Part shown: one piece after another, positions 1 through 7,370 of the stretch | Layout of the letters: every line of letters starts with the position of its first letter | How positions within the stretch are numbered: the first letter of the stretch is position 1 | Assembly (NCBI GenBank): GCA_024998705.1 | Contig: JACOEF010000232.1 | Location: forward strand, 1-12,359 | DNA: 12,359 nucleotides | Direction of reading: 5' to 3' | Origin: Nitrospira sp. | GTDB taxonomy: Bacteria > Nitrospirota > Nitrospiria > Nitrospirales > Nitrospiraceae | Notes under the pieces: generated by a model | Told to the model about the DNA's origin: nothing | Seen by the model: only the letters and a program-made list of their open reading frames with translations | The model's database searches: none | Position numbers and translations under genes: made by a program

Positions 1-429
1 CCCGTCCAGCAGCGCTTCAGGACGCGGCGGGCAACCGGCAATATACACATCGACCGGCACGATCTGGTCCACGCCCTGCACGACGGCGTAACTGTTGTAG
101 TGATTGCCGGAGGTGGCGCAGGATCCCATGGAGATCACGTACCGGGGTTCGGCCATCTGGTCGTAGATACGGCGGATGACGGGGGCCATCTTGCGCGACA
201 CTGTGCCGGCCACGATCATCAAATCCGACTGGCGGGGCGATGCGCGGAACACGCCGGCGCCGAAGCGGTCCATATCGTAGCGCGACGACACGCTGGCGAT
301 CATTTCGATGGCACAACAGGCTAACCCGAAGGTCATCGGCCACAACGACGATTTCCGCGCCCATCCGACGAAGGCATCGAGATTCGTCGTCAGAATATTC
401 GCATCCAGTTGTCGCTCTAAAAAGCTCAT
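1..429 (-). CDS. nuoB: NADH-quinone oxidoreductase subunit B (partial, C-terminus cut by window edge)
   Basis: This is the N-terminal 143 residues of NuoB, the peripheral-arm subunit of respiratory complex I that carries iron-sulfur cluster N2, the last cluster before quinone. The reading frame runs from an ATG at 429 through position 1 without a stop. All four expected cluster ligands are visible: the tandem Cys38-Cys39 (GLACCAIEM), Cys104 (SMGSCATSG) and Cys133 (IAGCPPRPE). The stretch [17 protein letters not shown] between the last two is also typical of the family. The start gives the usual short N-terminus (MSFLERQLD), although the ribosome site before it is weak (GAG about 9 bases upstream). 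It lies 103 bases downstream of nuoA on the same strand, the normal nuoA-nuoB order, so an operon is likely. Only the C-terminal tail is missing. Confidence 0.95.
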   Translation of the reverse strand, partial: MSFLERQLDANILTTNLDAFVGWARKSSLWPMTFGLACCAIEMIASVSSRYDMDRFGAGVFRASPRQSDLMIVAGTVSRKMAPVIRRIYDQMAEPRYVISMGSCATSGNHYNSYAVVQGVDQIVPVDVYIAGCPPRPEALLDG

Positions 430-532
430 AAGCAGTATCTCGTTGTTCGTGAATCGTCGTTCGTCGAATGCGGAGCCAGCTTTCCAAGCGCCTGTGCTTC
501 ACGCTTCACGAGCGACGAATTGCGGTTTGTTC
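430..532 (-). repeat. nuoA-nuoB spacer with inverted CGTGA/TTCGTCG-type words
   Basis: This 103-base spacer between two operon genes is unusually long for nuoA-nuoB and is built from related short words. TTCGTGAATCGTCGTTCGTCG lies around 446-465, and an inverted counterpart (TTCACGCTTCACGAGCGACG) around 498-517, so the two could fold on each other. The reverse complement of 506-519 (TTCGTCGCTCGTGA) recurs exactly at 6454-6467. From memory, degenerate strings of this kind are scattered between genes in Nitrospira genomes. No function can be read from the sequence. Confidence 0.35.
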
Positions 533-904
533 TCAGTCCCATTCGAGCGCTCCCTTTTTCCAGGCGTACCAGAAGCCGACGATCAGGATGCCGATAAACA
601 CGATCATCTCGACGAGTCCCACCAGCCCCAACTTCTTGAACGCCACGGCCCAGGGGAACATGAAGACGATTTCGATATCGAAAATCACGAACAGCATCGC
701 AATGATGTAGTACCGGATCGGGAATTGCACCCGGGCATCGGAGAAGGGCGGGCTGCCGCTCTCGTACGGCGCGAGTTTGGCGCGATAGGGCCGGCTCGGG
801 CGAACGATGCGTCCCAGGAGGATCTGGACGGCGCCGAACGCAAACGCGATCACGATAAAGATCAGGATCGGGATGTAGTTCAGCGGTGCGGCTTCGCTAC
901 CCAT
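533..904 (-). CDS. nuoA: NADH-quinone oxidoreductase subunit A
   Basis: A 123-residue membrane subunit of complex I, located at the joint between the membrane and peripheral arms near the quinone site. Three hydrophobic segments are visible (about residues 10-31, 63-88 and 94-115). The family's conserved loop is present as YESGSPPFSDARVQFPIRYY, followed by FVIFDIEIVF with the conserved acidic residues Asp76 and Glu78. The loop Cys found in many NuoA proteins is Ser49 here. A longer reading frame is open upstream to 958, but it would add a charged, non-homologous tail. The ATG at 904 is preceded by AGGT at suitable spacing and gives the normal length. Its first 8 bases overlap the end of the methyltransferase gene upstream, which suggests translational coupling. 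nuoB follows on the same strand. Confidence 0.95.
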   Translation of the reverse strand: MGSEAAPLNYIPILIFIVIAFAFGAVQILLGRIVRPSRPYRAKLAPYESGSPPFSDARVQFPIRYYIIAMLFVIFDIEIVFMFPWAVAFKKLGLVGLVEMIVFIGILIVGFWYAWKKGALEWD

Positions 905-2180
905 GACAGACCTGTGCATCGTGAAGGGTGGTTCGTGGCGGGTCGCGTGACGCCTCACGGTTGACGGAGACCGCTGTCTTCCTGCTCAGAATCGATCCGA
1001 AAAACGGCTGAAATTTCAGCCCGTCCAATTCGGGTTTGGCCATGCCCTTGTGCTGGATCAACACCTTGAAGGTGCGCCCCATGCCGTCCGGCCGCAGCAG
1101 GTGTATCGCCGCGTAAAATTCCGGCGATTCCGGCTGGAGCGATTCCAGAAATTGTTCAGCGCCCAAGCCGATCAAAAAACTCATCTGATTCGTAAATCCG
1201 GTGACGTCCAATCCGGCCTGTTGGCCCGCTTGCGCCAGGGCGGTGAAGTCCACGTGGGCGGTCATGTCCTGCTCACCTACCCGGTCGTACGCGTCCTCAG
1301 AGGTGGTTTGGTGGTAGTAGCAGAGGAATGTGCCGTTCTTGCGGTCCGCGCCGTAGAGGTCTTCGGCTGTGTGGCCGTAATCGATCGTCAGCACGACGCC
1401 GCGGTTTATCACCTGGGCTACCTGGGTCATCCAGCTGACCGCCCCTAGATTGATTTCCGCCCGGTAGCCATCCGGCAGGTTGATCCCGCCCTCTCGCAGG
1501 TAGGTCGTCAGTTCAGTGGAGAGGGGGCGATAGACCTCGCGGAATCCGTCCTCGTGAGACTCGACATAGACCTCTGGTGGCCGGCCGTCGAGTACTGCAA
1601 GCCGGTGAACAGGAAAGGCATCTACCAGTTCATTTGAGAAAAAGAGTCCGGTCACGCTGCTCGGCGGCAGATCTTCCAGGCGATCGAGCCAGGCCACGCG
1701 ACCGGCTTGTCCCACCCAGGGTGCCAGGTTGGTTTGTTGTTGGGTACGCATCGCGGCGCTGCGCTCGATCAAGATGTAACGCAGGCGTTCACCGAGGTTG
1801 GCCGGCGCGTTCCGGCAAGCAGTCAGGAAATCCCGTGCCAGCAGTCCCTTGCCCGCTCCCATCTCCACCACCGTGAAGGGGTCTGGATGCCCGAGGAGGG
1901 CGTCGAGTTGTTGTGCCTGTTTGGCTAACGCCTGGCCGAGGATCGGATGTACGTCGGAACTCGTATAAAAGTCCCCCGACCATCCGATGCGCTCCTGGGC
2001 CGGATCATCGACGGGGCGAACGTAGTAGCCGAACTGCGGATGGTACAGGGCGAGGTCCATGAAGCGGGCGAACGGAATCGGACCAGTGGCTGCGATTTCA
2101 GTCCTAATTTCCGCCAGGAGTTGTGGATGCCCAGTGCTCAAAGTGACACCACCCTTGTCGGTAGTCGCCTCCCGTTTCAT
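897..2180 (-). CDS. SAM-dependent methyltransferase, MidA/NDUFAF7 family (complex I assembly)
   Basis: A 427-residue protein of the Methyltransf_28 (MidA/NDUFAF7) family. The mitochondrial member methylates an arginine of the 49-kDa complex I subunit (NDUFS2, the NuoD homologue) during assembly. Visible signatures are the SAM-binding motif I VVEMGAGKG (about 104-112), the family hallmark FFSNELVDAFPVHRL (180-194), VLTIDYGH (263-270) and GEQDMTAHVDFTAL (302-315). Length fits the family, with a 20-30 residue non-conserved C-terminal tail created by reading into the nuoA start. The ATG at 2180 has only a weak ribosome site. A TTG at 2141, preceded by AAGGGTGG, is a real alternative and would trim 13 residues. 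The gene's last bases overlap the nuoA start, and the same promoter-like site at 2236-2265 probably serves the whole group. The substrate in this organism is inferred from family and neighbours. Confidence 0.88.
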   Translation of the reverse strand: MKREATTDKGGVTLSTGHPQLLAEIRTEIAATGPIPFARFMDLALYHPQFGYYVRPVDDPAQERIGWSGDFYTSSDVHPILGQALAKQAQQLDALLGHPDPFTVVEMGAGKGLLARDFLTACRNAPANLGERLRYILIERSAAMRTQQQTNLAPWVGQAGRVAWLDRLEDLPPSSVTGLFFSNELVDAFPVHRLAVLDGRPPEVYVESHEDGFREVYRPLSTELTTYLREGGINLPDGYRAEINLGAVSWMTQVAQVINRGVVLTIDYGHTAEDLYGADRKNGTFLCYYHQTTSEDAYDRVGEQDMTAHVDFTALAQAGQQAGLDVTGFTNQMSFLIGLGAEQFLESLQPESPEFYAAIHLLRPDGMGRTFKVLIQHKGMAKPELDGLKFQPFFGSILSRKTAVSVNREASRDPPRTTLHDAQVCHG

Positions 2181-2235
2181 GCGCCATCGCCAGAAACAGC
2201 ACTTCTACCGGATTCTTTAGGGAAAAGAGTGGGTT

Positions 2236-2265
2236 AGATTAGCCGCTGCCTCAGCGGCAAGTCAA
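2236..2265 (-). promoter_or_regulatory. Promoter of the methyltransferase-nuoAB group, with inverted repeat in the spacer
   Basis: On the minus strand a -35-like TTGACT (2265-2260) is followed after 18 bases by a -10-like TAATCT (2241-2236). The spacer holds a perfect 6-base inverted repeat, GCCGCT-gaggc-AGCGGC (2258-2242). Transcription would begin near 2229, about 50 bases before the ATG at 2180. The inverted repeat sits where a repressor or activator could bind. It could instead be part of a terminator for secA, but no T-run follows. The rest of the 2181-2356 gap shows nothing else recognisable. Confidence 0.4.
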
Positions 2266-2356
2266 GGCGAAAAGACCTGATCAGGCGGGAGAATCTCGAT
2301 GTTGGAGGGACTGTTTCCTCGCCCCGTCGTGCGTAGAGCGGGTTATCCGTTTCCTG

Positions 2357-5062
2357 CTACGCCCCGTGGCACTTCTTGAATTTTTTTCCGCTCCCGCAGG
2401 GGCAGGGATCATTGCGGCCGGTCTTGTCCGCCTGGGTTTGGGCGGGTTGCGGAGTCGGCTCGTCGCTGCGGTTGAGCACCATACGGGGCGGAGGAATCGG
2501 TTCGGGTGCAGGAGGAGGAGGTTGCTCGCCCCGCACGGCCTGGACGCTGAACATCCGTTCCAATACGTCCGACTTGATGCGGTCCATCATGGATGAGAAC
2601 ATGTCGAATCCTTCGCGCTTGTATTCGATCAGCGGGTCCTTTTGTCCATACCCGCGCAGGCCGATGCCGTCTCGCAGATGGTCCATGCCCAGCAAATGAT
2701 CTTTCCAATGGTGGTCGATCACCTGGAGCAGCAGCATCTTTTCCAGATACCGCATCAGTTCTGAGCCGAGCTCCTGTTCTTTGTGGTCGTAGGCTCGCCG
2801 GACCTGATTCTGAATATCCTCGATCAGCGCATCCCGGCCGACGTCTTTGAAATGGTCGGCGACGGTGCCCTGACCTTGAGTCACGTCCAGCGCGAACTGG
2901 CCCTGCATGGCTTCACCGAGGCCGTTGAAATCCCATTCTTCCTGGTACTGATCGGCCGGGCAGTAGGTCTCCACGAAGTTGTTCACGATGTCCCGCATCA
3001 TGTCGTGAATATCCTGCTGGATGTGCTCACCGGCCAGCACGGCGTGGCGGTGCTGGTAGATCACTTCCCGCTGCTTGTTCATCACGTCGTCGTATTCGAG
3101 GAGCTGTTTGCGGATTTCGAAGTTGTGCGCCTCGACTTTTTTCTGCGCGTTGGCGATGGCCCTGGTGACCATACCGTGTTCGATCGGCACGCCTTCTTCC
3201 ATGCCCAGCTTGAGCATCAACTGCGAGACGCGCTCGGAGGCGAAAATCCGCATGAGATCGTCTTCGAGCGACAGGTAGAAGCGTGAGGAGCCGGGATCGC
3301 CTTGACGGCCGGCGCGGCCGCGGAGTTGGTTGTCGATGCGGCGGCTTTCGTGCCGCTCGGTGCCGAGGATGTGGAGCCCTCCGGCGACAACGACCTCCTG
3401 CTTGTCCTTTTCGCAATCTGCCTTGATCTCGTCGTAAATTTCCTGCTTGCGCGTATCCGTCAGGTTTTCATCCTGGTAGAGGATGCGCTTGAACAGGAAA
3501 TCGGCGTTGCCGCCCAGCAAAATGTCGGTGCCGCGGCCCGCCATGTTCGTGGCGATGGTGACGGCGCCTTTGCGGCCGGCCTGCGCGATGATCTCCGCTT
3601 CCTTCTCATGGAACTTGGCGTTCAGGACATTGTGCTTCACGCCGTTTCGGCTCAGGTAACCGGACAGCCGCTCGGATTTTTCAATGGAGACGGTGCCGAC
3701 CAGGACCGGCTGCCCGCGCTCATTGCAGTCCTTGATCTCCTCGACGATCGCCGTGAATTTCTCTTTTTCCGTCCGGAAGACGACGTCGGCGTAATCCTTG
3801 CGGATCATCGAGCGGTTGGTCGGTACGACGTTCACATCCAGATTGTAAATCTTGGCGAACTCTCCCGCTTCCGTGTCGGCCGTGCCGGTCATGCCGGCCA
3901 GCTTTTTGTACATACGGAAGTAGTTTTGGAAGGTGACGGAGGCCAGGGTCTGGTTCTCATTGGCGATCTTGACGCCTTCTTTGGCTTCCACGGCCTGGTG
4001 TAACCCGTCGCTCCACCGGCGGCCCGGCATCAACCGGCCGGTAAATTCATCGACGATGATGACCTCGCCGTCCTTGACCACATAATCGACAGCGCGTTTG
4101 TAGAGCGAATAGGCCTGCAGCGCTTTCACGACGTGGTGAACCAGATCCATGTGCTGCAGGTCGTAGAGATTGTCTACGCCCAGCAGTTTTTCCACACGGA
4201 CGTTGCCCTCTTCCGTGAGCGAGGCGGTTTTGGTCTTTTCTTCGATCGTATAGTCGTGCTCCGCCTTGAGCTGCGGGATGATCGAATTGATGCGGTAGTA
4301 CAGATCGGTGGTCTGATCGGTCGGACCGGAGATGATCAAGGGCGTGCGCGCTTCATCGATGAGAATGCTGTCGACTTCGTCCACAATGGCGAAGTTCAAG
4401 GGGCGCTGGACGCATTGGCTCAAATCGCTGACGATCAGGTTGTCGCGTAGGTAATCGAACCCGTATTCGTTGTTGGTGCCGTAGGTGATCTCGGCGCGAT
4501 AGGCCTCATGCCTGGTGCAGGGCCGCAGGTGCTGAAGTCGTCTGTCGGCTGCTTCATAGGTCGGGTCGTAGAGAAAGGACGCATCGTGCTGGATGATGCC
4601 GACGGAGAGGCCGAGCGCGTGATAGAGCTGCGCCATCCATTGGGCGTCACGTTTGGCCAGATAATCGTTGACCGTGACGAGGTGGGCGCCTTTGCCTTCC
4701 AGGGCATTTAAATAGAGCGGAAGGGTGGCGACCAGCGTCTTACCCTCACCGGTCTTCATTTCGGCGATCCGGCCTTTATTCAGAATCATGCCGCCGATGA
4801 GCTGCACGTCGAAATGCCGCATATTCAAGCGGCGGCGAGACATTTCGCGACAGACGGCGAACGCTTCGGGGAGAATATCCTCCAGCGTTTCTCCGGCTTC
4901 GAGACGTTTCTTGAATTCTTGCGTCTTCTCGGCCAGCGCCTGGTCGGACAAGGGCGTGAGGCTCGATTCGAGTCCGTTGATCCGCTCGACGATCGGGCGC
5001 AAGGCCTTGATCTCGCGGTCGTTTTTGCTTCCGAAGATGATGTTCAGGACTTGGGTCAGCAT
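2357..5062 (-). CDS. secA: Preprotein translocase ATPase SecA
   Basis: The motor of the Sec export pathway: it binds preproteins in the cytoplasm and drives them through SecYEG by ATP hydrolysis. At 901 residues it is full length. Visible motifs are Walker A MKTGEGKT (102-109), the DEAD-type Walker B region [14 protein letters not shown] (227-240), MAGRGTDI (507-514), [11 protein letters not shown] (581-591) and a C-terminal zinc motif [13 protein letters not shown] (887-899). Compared with the E. coli form, about 20 extra residues lie in the first nucleotide-binding domain (about 161-186, FLYDPTYE...[11 protein letters not shown]), a variant also remembered from other non-proteobacterial SecAs. 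The ATG at 5062 has a good ribosome site (GAAGG, 9 bases upstream) and the standard N-terminus ([19 protein letters not shown]). It is transcribed alone, divergently from the TPR gene. Confidence 0.98.
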   Translation of the reverse strand: MLTQVLNIIFGSKNDREIKALRPIVERINGLESSLTPLSDQALAEKTQEFKKRLEAGETLEDILPEAFAVCREMSRRRLNMRHFDVQLIGGMILNKGRIAEMKTGEGKTLVATLPLYLNALEGKGAHLVTVNDYLAKRDAQWMAQLYHALGLSVGIIQHDASFLYDPTYEAADRRLQHLRPCTRHEAYRAEITYGTNNEYGFDYLRDNLIVSDLSQCVQRPLNFAIVDEVDSILIDEARTPLIISGPTDQTTDLYYRINSIIPQLKAEHDYTIEEKTKTASLTEEGNVRVEKLLGVDNLYDLQHMDLVHHVVKALQAYSLYKRAVDYVVKDGEVIIVDEFTGRLMPGRRWSDGLHQAVEAKEGVKIANENQTLASVTFQNYFRMYKKLAGMTGTADTEAGEFAKIYNLDVNVVPTNRSMIRKDYADVVFRTEKEKFTAIVEEIKDCNERGQPVLVGTVSIEKSERLSGYLSRNGVKHNVLNAKFHEKEAEIIAQAGRKGAVTIATNMAGRGTDILLGGNADFLFKRILYQDENLTDTRKQEIYDEIKADCEKDKQEVVVAGGLHILGTERHESRRIDNQLRGRAGRQGDPGSSRFYLSLEDDLMRIFASERVSQLMLKLGMEEGVPIEHGMVTRAIANAQKKVEAHNFEIRKQLLEYDDVMNKQREVIYQHRHAVLAGEHIQQDIHDMMRDIVNNFVETYCPADQYQEEWDFNGLGEAMQGQFALDVTQGQGTVADHFKDVGRDALIEDIQNQVRRAYDHKEQELGSELMRYLEKMLLLQVIDHHWKDHLLGMDHLRDGIGLRGYGQKDPLIEYKREGFDMFSSMMDRIKSDVLERMFSVQAVRGEQPPPPAPEPIPPPRMVLNRSDEPTPQPAQTQADKTGRNDPCPCGSGKKFKKCHGA

Positions 5063-5134
5063 GCAAGCTTACCTTCATTCTCACGAGCCTTCTCACGGAC
5101 GAAACTCACCCGCTGAGCATGGGCTCGGCGGCGG

Positions 5135-5140
5135 AGTATA
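5135..5140 (-). promoter_or_regulatory. Possible -10 element for secA
   Basis: TATACT on the minus strand (5 of 6 bases match TATAAT) lies about 73 bases upstream of the secA ATG. No clear -35 hexamer stands at 17 bases; the nearest candidate is poor (AGGATT). The site is placed by position and the -10 match only. Confidence 0.3.
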
Positions 5141-5225
5141 CAGGAATTCATAGGGGAATCCTACCCAAACAGCGACGGAGGTCTTAACTGCTTGGCAATG
5201 AACGGAGCCGGCGGGCCTCTCGTCG

Positions 5226-5254
5226 TTGCTTTCGCATGCGCTGCGATCTATAGT
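5226..5254 (+). promoter_or_regulatory. Probable sigma-70 promoter of the TPR gene
   Basis: TTGCTT (5226-5231), a 17-base spacer and TATAGT (5249-5254) resemble a sigma-70 promoter with a good -10 and a weak -35. Transcription would start near 5261, about 57 bases before the ATG at 5318. That supports 5318 over the farther upstream in-frame start at 5192. The whole 5063-5317 gap is a divergent promoter region, and nothing else was recognised in it. Confidence 0.4.
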
Positions 5255-5317
5255 GAGGCTCACTACTTCGCCGGCTCTACGGGCGAAGGTCACCCACGGA
5301 TTCCACTGCGGATTTCG

Positions 5318-6397
5318 ATGCGGCAAGGGGCCATCTTCTCTCTCCGACTCATCACGAGCGTCCCGCTCTTTTACCTCGTTGTTTTCTTCGTACCCGTGGA
5401 AGTATCGGCCGCTTCGTCTGTGTCGTCCGACTCAGCCCGGCGCAGTTATGAGCGGGGCGTCACGTTATTTCGCGAGGGCAATGCCGACGGCGCGATCGAG
5501 GCGCTGAAGAAGGCCTTAGCGCAAAATCCCAAGTTGGCCGAAGCCTACCATGTGTTGGGACTCGTCTATTTCCAGAATAAGCGTAACCCCGATGAGGCGA
5601 TCCAGGCCTATAAGCAGTCGCTGAAGTTGGGCCCGGCGTCCGCAGAGATCCTCAACGATCTCGCCGATGTGTATCTTGCGCAAGGGCGCGGTAGTGACGC
5701 GGAGGCGGTGCTGCGACAGGCGTTAGACATTGCACCTGGCAACGAAGAGGCTCATCTGGATCTGGCGCGCCTCTATGAAGAACGGCATGATCGTGCGAAT
5801 GCCCTGAAGATGTATCAGTCGCTTCTTCGGGTGCGTCCGGACCATGCCGACGCCTTGTACCATCTGGCAAGTCTCTACGACAGTCAGGGCGATCTGAGGC
5901 TGGCCCGCGAATATTTGTCCCGTCTCACGCAGACGAATCCCCAGCACGCCAACGCCTGGTATCTCCTTGGTCGTTTGGCTGAACGCGGCAATGACCTGAA
6001 CGCCGCCGCTGCCGCGTTCAAGGAAGCCATTGAGGTGAAGGCCGATCTGGTCGATGCCCATTACAACCTGGGCTTCGTCTATCGAAGTCAGGGGCTGCTG
6101 GCCGAGGCGGAGCGGGAGTTTCTGGAAGTGATCCGGTACCGCCCGGAATATGCGGAAGCGCATTTGAATCTGGGCATGGTGTACACCAGCTTGAATCGGC
6201 TGGAGGAAGCCGAGAAAGAACACGAACGGGCGGTGGCCCTCAAGCCTCAATCGGCGGAGGCGCACTATAACCTCGGGGTCTTTTACGAGCTCCATCGGAA
6301 GGACATGGGGCGGGCGCTGGCGCAATACCGGCGTTATCGGGATCTCGGCGGTCGGGACGAGAGGGTCGAGCGCATCGTCGGCATGGGCGGACCATAG
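5318..6397 (+). CDS. Exported tetratricopeptide-repeat protein
   Basis: A 359-residue protein made of a signal peptide or N-terminal anchor (LRLITSVPLFYLVVFFVPV, about residues 9-27, possible cleavage after VSA) and nine consecutive TPR units of 34-35 residues from about residue 39 to 345. The units show the TPR pattern clearly, for example AEAYHVLGLVYFQ, DALYHLASLYDSQGD and AEAHLNLGMVYTSL, each ending in a proline-capped helix. TPR solenoids bind other proteins, so a scaffold role on the outer side of the cytoplasmic membrane is likely; no enzyme domain is present. An in-frame start exists at 5192, but it would put 42 unlike residues before the signal peptide and lies upstream of the likely promoter. 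The ribosome site at 5318 is weak. The gene appears single: divergent from secA, and followed by 179 bases without a gene. Confidence 0.85.
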   Translation: MRQGAIFSLRLITSVPLFYLVVFFVPVEVSAASSVSSDSARRSYERGVTLFREGNADGAIEALKKALAQNPKLAEAYHVLGLVYFQNKRNPDEAIQAYKQSLKLGPASAEILNDLADVYLAQGRGSDAEAVLRQALDIAPGNEEAHLDLARLYEERHDRANALKMYQSLLRVRPDHADALYHLASLYDSQGDLRLAREYLSRLTQTNPQHANAWYLLGRLAERGNDLNAAAAAFKEAIEVKADLVDAHYNLGFVYRSQGLLAEAEREFLEVIRYRPEYAEAHLNLGMVYTSLNRLEEAEKEHERAVALKPQSAEAHYNLGVFYELHRKDMGRALAQYRRYRDLGGRDERVERIVGMGGP

Positions 6398-6455
6398 TTC
6401 GCCTGCTGCCCCAGCCTGTTTAGGACAATTGCGGATGTGTTCCCGGGAGGGTCTT

Positions 6456-6476
6456 CGTCGCTCGTGACGCGCGACG
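6456..6476. repeat. Short inverted repeat in the gap after the TPR gene
   Basis: CGTCGC (6456-6461) and GCGACG (6471-6476) form a 6-base stem with a 9-base loop. There is no T-run, so it is not a convincing terminator. The left part belongs to the 14-base word shared in inverted orientation with the nuoA-nuoB spacer (506-519). The rest of 6398-6519 shows nothing recognisable. Confidence 0.3.
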
Positions 6477-6519
6477 TGTATGCGTGTGATTCCACAGGGC
6501 AGGGCGGGCGAAAGTTGCG

Positions 6520-6549
6520 TTGACGCTCTGTCGGTCAGTTTGTTAGCAT
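6520..6549 (+). promoter_or_regulatory. Promoter-like site before the first His-rich protein gene
   Basis: TTGACG (6520-6525, 5 of 6 to the -35 consensus) is followed by TAGCAT (6544-6549, 4 of 6 to the -10) at 18 bases, or TTAGCA at 17. Transcription would start near 6556, giving a leader of about 20 bases before the ATG at 6577. This may be the main promoter of the envelope locus. Confidence 0.45.
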
Positions 6550-6576
6550 GCCCTCCATACTCTCGGTCTCTTGTCT

Positions 6577-6882
6577 ATGCCAAGCCTCCGGTTTAGAAGC
6601 ATCGTCTGGATTGTCGCCTGCGCCGTCATCGTCCTCTTGGCCGTGACGACCGGGAATGCTGTCGCGCATGAACTCCAACATGCGGCGCATCACGATGCCG
6701 GCATGCATGGATCCGGTATTTGTGCCTGGATGTGTGCGATGGCCGGAGTGCATGTGGTGACCCCCGTGCATTCGGCGCATCTGTTCGCATCTGCCGGTGA
6801 CGTCTCGTTCCGTTTCGATGCTGTGCGCTTGCCTCAGTTGCTTGCTCCAAGCCGTCCCCGCGCTCCACCCCTGTTCGCCTAA
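6577..6882 (+). CDS. Small exported His-rich protein with C-x-W-M-C motif (copy 1)
   Basis: A 101-residue protein not assigned to a known family. It has a basic start, a hydrophobic segment (about residues 8-30) that could be a signal peptide or anchor, and then a dense cluster of possible metal ligands: His31, His35, His38, His39, Met43, His44, Cys49, Met52 and Cys53, with Cys49-Ala-Trp-Met-Cys53 as the core. The C-terminus is Arg/Pro-rich. The spacing H-x3-H-x2-H-H and then A-G-x-H-x4-C-x-W-M-C-A is repeated in the protein at 9630-9938, so the two are paralogues. A TTG at 6571 could start two codons earlier. No ribosome site is obvious, perhaps because the leader is short. The ligand set suggests binding of a soft metal such as copper; this is an inference from composition only. 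Confidence 0.7.
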   Translation: MPSLRFRSIVWIVACAVIVLLAVTTGNAVAHELQHAAHHDAGMHGSGICAWMCAMAGVHVVTPVHSAHLFASAGDVSFRFDAVRLPQLLAPSRPRAPPLFA

Positions 6883-6910
6883 CCTCAGCCTACTACGTTG
6901 TGCCTGTCTT

Positions 6911-6935
6911 GCTCCGCGACACGATGTCGCAGAGC
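6911..6935 (+). other. Strong hairpin between two genes of the envelope locus
   Basis: GCTCCGCGACA (6911-6921) pairs with TGTCGCAGAGC (6925-6935) around a 3-base loop, giving 10 of 11 pairs with one C-A mismatch. No T-run follows, so it is not a standard intrinsic terminator. It could stabilise the upstream message or reduce readthrough into the propeller remnant. It lies in the 136-base gap 6883-7018. Confidence 0.4.
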
Positions 6936-7018
6936 CTGAATAAACAGTTCGGCGAGGTTTCTCGCATGCTGTGGGTGCATTCCTTCTTTCAGATCGTCGG
7001 GATACTAAGGACACGGTG

Positions 7019-7324
7019 ATGGTCCCTGTGCGTGATATCGGCGTTGCCTTGTGTGGTGCTGCGGCCCTGCTGACCCTCGTCGGCTTCAGCAGCGGAGCCT
7101 CTGCCCACACTGAATCCGAGGCGGTCACGATGCTCGGGGCGCCGCTGACACTCGTCCAGTCCGTCGCAGCGCTCTCTCCCCCCACACTTCGGTTTCATCG
7201 CGATGGAAGGCTGCACGCGGCCTGGATTGAGGAAAGCGGCGAGATCTACGTCGCTGGGCTGGACGGACGAAACACAGATCGACACGGGGCCGGTTCGGTG
7301 AGCCTCGGAACGCCGCGAGAATGA
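7019..7324 (+). pseudogene. Truncated exported beta-propeller (sialidase-like) protein, N-terminal stump
   Basis: A 101-codon frame with a clear ribosome site (AAGGA, 7 bases before the ATG at 7019) and a convincing signal peptide (about residues 1-29, ending GASA). The mature part holds only one motif of the kind found in sialidase-like propellers, SPPTLRFHRDGRLHAAWIEE (53-72). It aligns by eye with GGPSVQVDEQGLVSLAWMEE in the full propeller gene at 11232. After about residue 82 the resemblance stops. The last 20 or so codons and the stop lie in sequence resembling a dispersed Nitrospira repeat (about 7265-7351). A full propeller needs several hundred residues, so this is most likely a gene cut off by the repeat. 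A GTG at 6971 is in frame but adds no useful sequence. The alternative is a genuinely short secreted protein. Confidence 0.55.
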
Positions 7325-7351
7325 AGCTAGCGGACTTTTTCAGCATTCTGC
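7265..7351 (+). repeat. Partial copy of a dispersed Nitrospira-type intergenic repeat
   Basis: The segment ends with GCGGACTTTTTCAGCATT (7330-7347) and CTGC (7348-7351), preceded by GAGCCTC (about 7300-7306) and GCGAGAA (7315-7321). I recall an element in Nitrospira genomes with the same right end: GAGCCTC, then GCGAGAA, then a GGACTTTTTCAGCAT-type terminus. The opposite terminus (AAAAAGGCCGTCCAGC-like) is not complete here, so only part of the element seems present. The identification is from memory. No second copy exists in the window to confirm it. Confidence 0.42.
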
Positions 7352-7370
7352 AGGAGCAAGGGGAGGAGTC

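Noticed and set aside
17..502. An Arg-rich 161-codon open frame on the minus strand
   Set aside because: It overlaps nuoB in another frame. The nuoB frame has all cluster ligands, and this one has no recognisable protein features.
3302..4003. A 233-codon plus-strand open frame
   Set aside because: It lies wholly inside secA on the opposite strand. SecA is intact and conserved, so this is a coding shadow of GC-rich DNA.
6911..6935. Intrinsic terminator
   Set aside because: The hairpin is strong, but it is followed by CTGAATAAAC, not by a T-run. It is listed only as a hairpin.
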